From Nitrospinota bacterium (GTDB lineage: Bacteria > UBA8248): a DNA stretch of 6,795 bases. Under the pieces are notes generated by a model, which worked only from the letters and a program-made list of their open reading frames with translations, searched no databases and was not told the DNA's origin. Below, in pieces: positions 6,367 through 6,795 of the stretch. Position 1 is the first letter of the stretch, and each line of letters starts with the position of its first letter. The translations under genes and the position numbers were made by a program. The stretch covers positions 180 through 6,974 of the forward strand of contig DNYS01000224.1 of assembly GCA_003506735.1 (NCBI GenBank), read 5' to 3'.

Positions 6367-6795
6367 ATGAAAGCCGATATTCATCCCGAACTGTATGAAA
6401 CGACCGTGGTATGCAGCGGATGCCAGACCGAATTCAAGACCCATTCGACCCGGGAGTCGTTTCGCATCGAGATTTGCTCCAACTGCCATCCCTTCTATAC
6501 CGGCAAGCAGTCCCGAATCATCGACACCGAAGGGCGCGTTGAGAAATTCGTCAAAAAATTCCAAGACCAGCAAACGCGCGTATCCAAGCGGAAACGGAGA
6601 ATCGCGACGCGCGTGGCCGAAACCGCCGCCCAGGAAGAGCGCGAGAAGCAAAAAGCCATCGATGAAAAGACGGCCCGCGAGGAGGCCAGAATTCGCCGCC
6701 GCGAGGAGCAGGTAGCCTTGAGGGCCACCCGGGAAGCCGAGGAAAAGACCGTTGCCGATTCGAGAGCAGCGCAGGTAGCCGCGCCAGAGACCGAA
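6367..6795 (+). CDS. rpmE: Ribosomal protein bL31 with long charged C-terminal extension, 3' end outside window
   Basis: The frame is open from ATG 6367 to the window edge (143 codons, no stop). AAGGAG (6352-6357) lies 9 bases before the start. Residues 1-66 are bL31 of the 50S subunit: [16 protein letters not shown] begins it, and [12 protein letters not shown] and [10 protein letters not shown] are its signatures. Four cysteines (16, 19, 37, 40) should bind zinc, the C+ form; the first pair is CxxC rather than CxC as in Escherichia coli. Ordinary bL31 ends near residue 70. Here residues 67-143 continue with 15 Ala, 14 Glu, 14 Arg and 6 Lys of 77, one Pro and no Gly, Cys or aromatic residue, suggesting a long charged helix or disordered tail. 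The rho-rpmE order is conserved, and prfA is often next. bL31 bridges the two subunits at the central protuberance. Confidence 0.92.
   Translation, partial: MKADIHPELYETTVVCSGCQTEFKTHSTRESFRIEICSNCHPFYTGKQSRIIDTEGRVEKFVKKFQDQQTRVSKRKRRIATRVAETAAQEEREKQKAIDEKTAREEARIRRREEQVALRATREAEEKTVADSRAAQVAAPETE

Overview
The window is ordinary-looking high-GC bacterial chromosome carrying housekeeping genes, all on the + strand. In order it holds: the 3' part of glycine dehydrogenase subunit 2 (gcvPB), an octanoyltransferase of the LipM type, a tRNA-Gly(CCC), a PHP-domain phosphoesterase, two tandem DUF507 proteins, dephospho-CoA kinase (coaE), an AT-rich leader, transcription terminator Rho (rho), and the start of ribosomal protein bL31 (rpmE), which runs off the right edge. 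The two-subunit P-protein, the tandem DUF507 pair and the high GC fit a deep-branching Gram-negative lineage such as Desulfobacterota, Nitrospinota, Tectomicrobia or a relative. This placement is inference from gene content only.

Left part (1-1918): gcvPB and lipM are 26 bases apart and form a functional pair. The glycine cleavage system needs a lipoylated H protein, and LipM supplies the octanoyl precursor to GcvH. The stop codon of lipM lies inside a perfect -35 box for the following tRNA-Gly gene. Middle part (1997-4271): the PHP phosphoesterase is followed after 158 bases by DUF507-DUF507-coaE. Those three are closely spaced, each with a strong Shine-Dalgarno sequence, and look like one operon.

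Right part (4268-6795): a second near-consensus promoter again has the upstream gene's stop codon (coaE) inside its TTGACA box. It opens a roughly 450-base rho leader whose first 320 bases are about 43% GC against a GC-rich background, with a C-rich, G-poor stretch suited to Rho binding. After rho comes a 332-base gap containing a third good sigma70-type promoter. It is followed by a compactly structured leader: a 9-bp hairpin at the predicted RNA 5' end, a 10-bp long-range stem, and a small hairpin holding the Shine-Dalgarno sequence of rpmE. The rpmE product has a normal bL31 zinc domain followed by at least 75 residues of Ala/Glu/Arg/Lys-rich sequence not present in ordinary bL31.

I see no mobile element, CRISPR array or defence system. 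The most interesting material is regulatory (rpmE leader, rho leader) and the extended bL31.
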